The translations under genes were made by a program, and so were the position numbers. Below are positions 44,949-46,539 of a stretch of 46,539 nucleotides of DNA, one piece after another; the stretch's first letter is position 1, and each line of letters opens with the position of its first letter. The notes beneath the pieces are model-generated. The model saw only the letters and a program-made list of their open reading frames with translations, was not told where the DNA came from and made no database searches. Source of the stretch: Chitinophagales bacterium (GTDB lineage Bacteria; Bacteroidota; Bacteroidia; Chitinophagales; CAIODY01). The stretch is taken from the NCBI GenBank assembly GCA_947452995.1, contig CANGEV010000007.1:65143-111681 (forward strand), in the 5' to 3' direction.

Positions 44949-46414
44949 GTCTGAAATTTTGGTTAAAACCATCAGGGCTGTCATTTACACTAGCTCTTTG
45001 TTTAGCCTTCGTTCCTTTATTTTTACAATGGCCTTTGTTTTGGGATAATCTCCCATACGTCGGTGGCATAGCAGATTTCTTTTACGAGCATGGTGTTGTT
45101 GGAAGCTTATTTCATTTACCAAAAGATTGGGATGTAGCGCATTCTCCAATTTTTGCGGCCATTTTAGCCGAAGCGTGGCATTTATTGGGTAAGAGTTTAT
45201 TATCGAGTTTTCTTGTACAGCTTCCATTGGTTACAATTACGCTATATTGTTCGTATGAATTAATCAGTTTGTTCTCCTCTAATTTTTGGCTTAAGCTTGC
45301 TTTTACGTTATTACTTTTGGCGGATACTCATTTTTTTACTCAACTTAATCAAATAGGCTATGAGTGGATAATGCTTGCTCCTTTTATGTGGAGTTTGCTT
45401 CAATTATTTCGCCATTTTGTTGGTAAAGATGAGCATTGGACAATCTATTCTAGATACAGTATTTGGGTTTGGGTACTTCCGTTTACCCAGTTAAGAGGAC
45501 TTAATATGGTGCTGTTATTGGTCGGTGTATCTTTTGTTTTAAATCAAAAGAAAATCGGTCTTCGGAAGGCATTCAGTGTAATATTAAAAAGAGATTCCCT
45601 GCTTGTTTTGGGAGCAGGATTAATTACATTTTCCTGGCTATTGTTACATAAATGGAAATGCGGGTATTGGACAAATGCTTCAGGGGTTGCCTGGTCGGGA
45701 GAGCATTTGATTCCATCAAATGTTTTTGACTTTTGTTATAAGATTGCGATTTCTGTTTGGCGTATGTTTGATTACGGTTTCGTTAGTTACCTAGTCGTTA
45801 TTCCCGTAGTATGGAAGTTACTACGTAAACGAAAGTCTATTGATTCCCAATTTGCATTAGGGGGTATTTTATTTGTTGCAAGTTTTGGTATCCTTGCCAT
45901 TCAATTCTCGTTTTTTGATATTCCTATTTGTCATCGTTATTTTTTGATTTTACATTTATTATTGCCAGTGCTGTTTGTTTGGCTTTTAGCACAAGTAGAA
46001 CAATTAAAATCAAGCGTATTGATTTTTATCATTTGCATACTTGGCGTTAGCAGTGGTTACGAATGGGAGTATCCGGAGAGAATGGCCAATGGACGAGAGG
46101 TGCAGGCTTCCTCGATGTGCTATTTTCCATTACGAGATTCTGTAGAAAAATACATGCAGGTGAAAAATATTTCAAATAATGAGGTTGTATCTCATTTTCC
46201 TATATGCGTGCCTAATGATTGGGTGAAATTGACCAATACAAATCAGGGCGCTTTATGCGGAGATATTGATACGGCTAAAAGTCCTCGCTATATTATATAT
46301 AGTAATTTCAGCAACGGGTTTACCGATGCAGAGAAGTTGCAAATAAGCAAAATGGATACCGTTCGTTTTTGGAAAAACGGACCGATACATTTAATGTTGT
46401 TGCGTTGTCCTTAA
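44936..46414 (+). CDS. Polytopic membrane protein, possible GT-C-type glycosyltransferase
   Basis: A 492-residue protein with about ten hydrophobic helices and a soluble C-terminal portion of roughly 120 residues. The family is not recognised. An acidic residue after the first helix (D37 in LFWDNLPYVGG) is placed like the catalytic aspartate of GT-C enzymes that use lipid-linked sugars. That is the only functional hint. It overlaps pyrE by 13 nt from the ATG at 44936; a GTG at 44945 giving a GTGA overlap is an alternative start. It abuts a probable ugd gene, consistent with glycan work. Confidence 0.7.
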   Translation: MGSVSLKFWLKPSGLSFTLALCLAFVPLFLQWPLFWDNLPYVGGIADFFYEHGVVGSLFHLPKDWDVAHSPIFAAILAEAWHLLGKSLLSSFLVQLPLVTITLYCSYELISLFSSNFWLKLAFTLLLLADTHFFTQLNQIGYEWIMLAPFMWSLLQLFRHFVGKDEHWTIYSRYSIWVWVLPFTQLRGLNMVLLLVGVSFVLNQKKIGLRKAFSVILKRDSLLVLGAGLITFSWLLLHKWKCGYWTNASGVAWSGEHLIPSNVFDFCYKIAISVWRMFDYGFVSYLVVIPVVWKLLRKRKSIDSQFALGGILFVASFGILAIQFSFFDIPICHRYFLILHLLLPVLFVWLLAQVEQLKSSVLIFIICILGVSSGYEWEYPERMANGREVQASSMCYFPLRDSVEKYMQVKNISNNEVVSHFPICVPNDWVKLTNTNQGALCGDIDTAKSPRYIIYSNFSNGFTDAEKLQISKMDTVRFWKNGPIHLMLLRCP

Positions 46415-46539
46415 GCCTTTACAGAAGGACGTCCGATAGAGTAGTAGGTATAACCTAATTCTTTCATTTGATCAATGGAGAGTACGTTACGACCATCGAA
46501 CACAACTTTAGCATTTAATAGCTTAGTGATTTCATTAAA
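46411..46539 (-). CDS. Probable UDP-glucose 6-dehydrogenase, C-terminal fragment
   Basis: The last 42 codons of a minus-strand gene whose start lies beyond the right edge. The peptide NAKVVFDGRNVLSIDQMKE and the end GYTYYSIGRPSVKA match the C terminus of Ugd/TuaD enzymes, which oxidise UDP-glucose to UDP-glucuronate. Because only the tail is visible, another nucleotide-sugar dehydrogenase is possible. Its TAA stop interlocks with the stop of the convergent membrane-protein gene in TTAA (46411-46414). Confidence 0.75.
   Translation of the reverse strand, partial: FNEITKLLNAKVVFDGRNVLSIDQMKELGYTYYSIGRPSVKA

Noticed and set aside
1-46539. Mobile elements, CRISPR arrays, tRNA or rRNA genes, riboswitches
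   Set aside because: No transposase, integrase, spaced direct repeats, cloverleaf or conserved riboswitch core was seen. The gene content is core chromosomal throughout.

Overview
The window looks like a Bacteroidota chromosome segment. The evidence is: promoters of the TTTG-N19/21-TAnnTTTG type, no Shine-Dalgarno motifs even before ribosomal protein genes, a TPR/PD40 envelope protein, a DUF3276 protein, a long IspG with a central insert, and one-cysteine S14 and L36. I cannot place it below phylum with confidence. No mobile element, CRISPR array, rRNA or tRNA gene was seen; this is core chromosome, and I found no convincing new multi-gene system.

Layout. 1-6.2 kb: a left-truncated PorE-like protein and a Prc/Tsp protease, a B12-type binding-domain protein divergent from a methyltransferase, and a DUF721-RluA pair. 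6.2-14.3 kb: SppA, threonine aldolase, a DUF4139 exported protein, a small protein with an orphan FtsX/LolE-like permease, then recR with a DegT aminotransferase. 14.3-19.7 kb: DUF3276, an etfB-etfA-bifunctional nuclease operon, a small TPR protein, and a Pit phosphate transporter with its DUF47 partner. 20.0-35.0 kb: one 29-gene ribosomal superoperon from rplC to rplQ, including secY, map, infA and rpoA, with a near-consensus promoter and a GAAA-loop terminator. rpsJ is not at its head. 35.0-40.9 kb: a minus-strand LysE-glyS-argS-pyk-thioesterase cluster. 41.0-46.5 kb: ispG, an unknown exported CxxC protein with a Nudix hydrolase, pyrE with a polytopic membrane protein, and the C-terminal end of a probable UDP-glucose dehydrogenase.

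The main points for a second look are regulatory and architectural. A hairpin lies at the predicted 5' end of the ribosomal operon and three more symmetric elements lie in its spacers. Several genes have a -7 box that would make their mRNAs leaderless. Of seven convergent gene junctions, four share exactly 4 nt of interlocked stop codons and the other three carry a hairpin terminator that can work in both directions. Individual proteins of interest are the signal-less BtuF-like protein, the exported BamE-like CxxC protein, the unclassified membrane protein and the Pit transporter with a long soluble insert.
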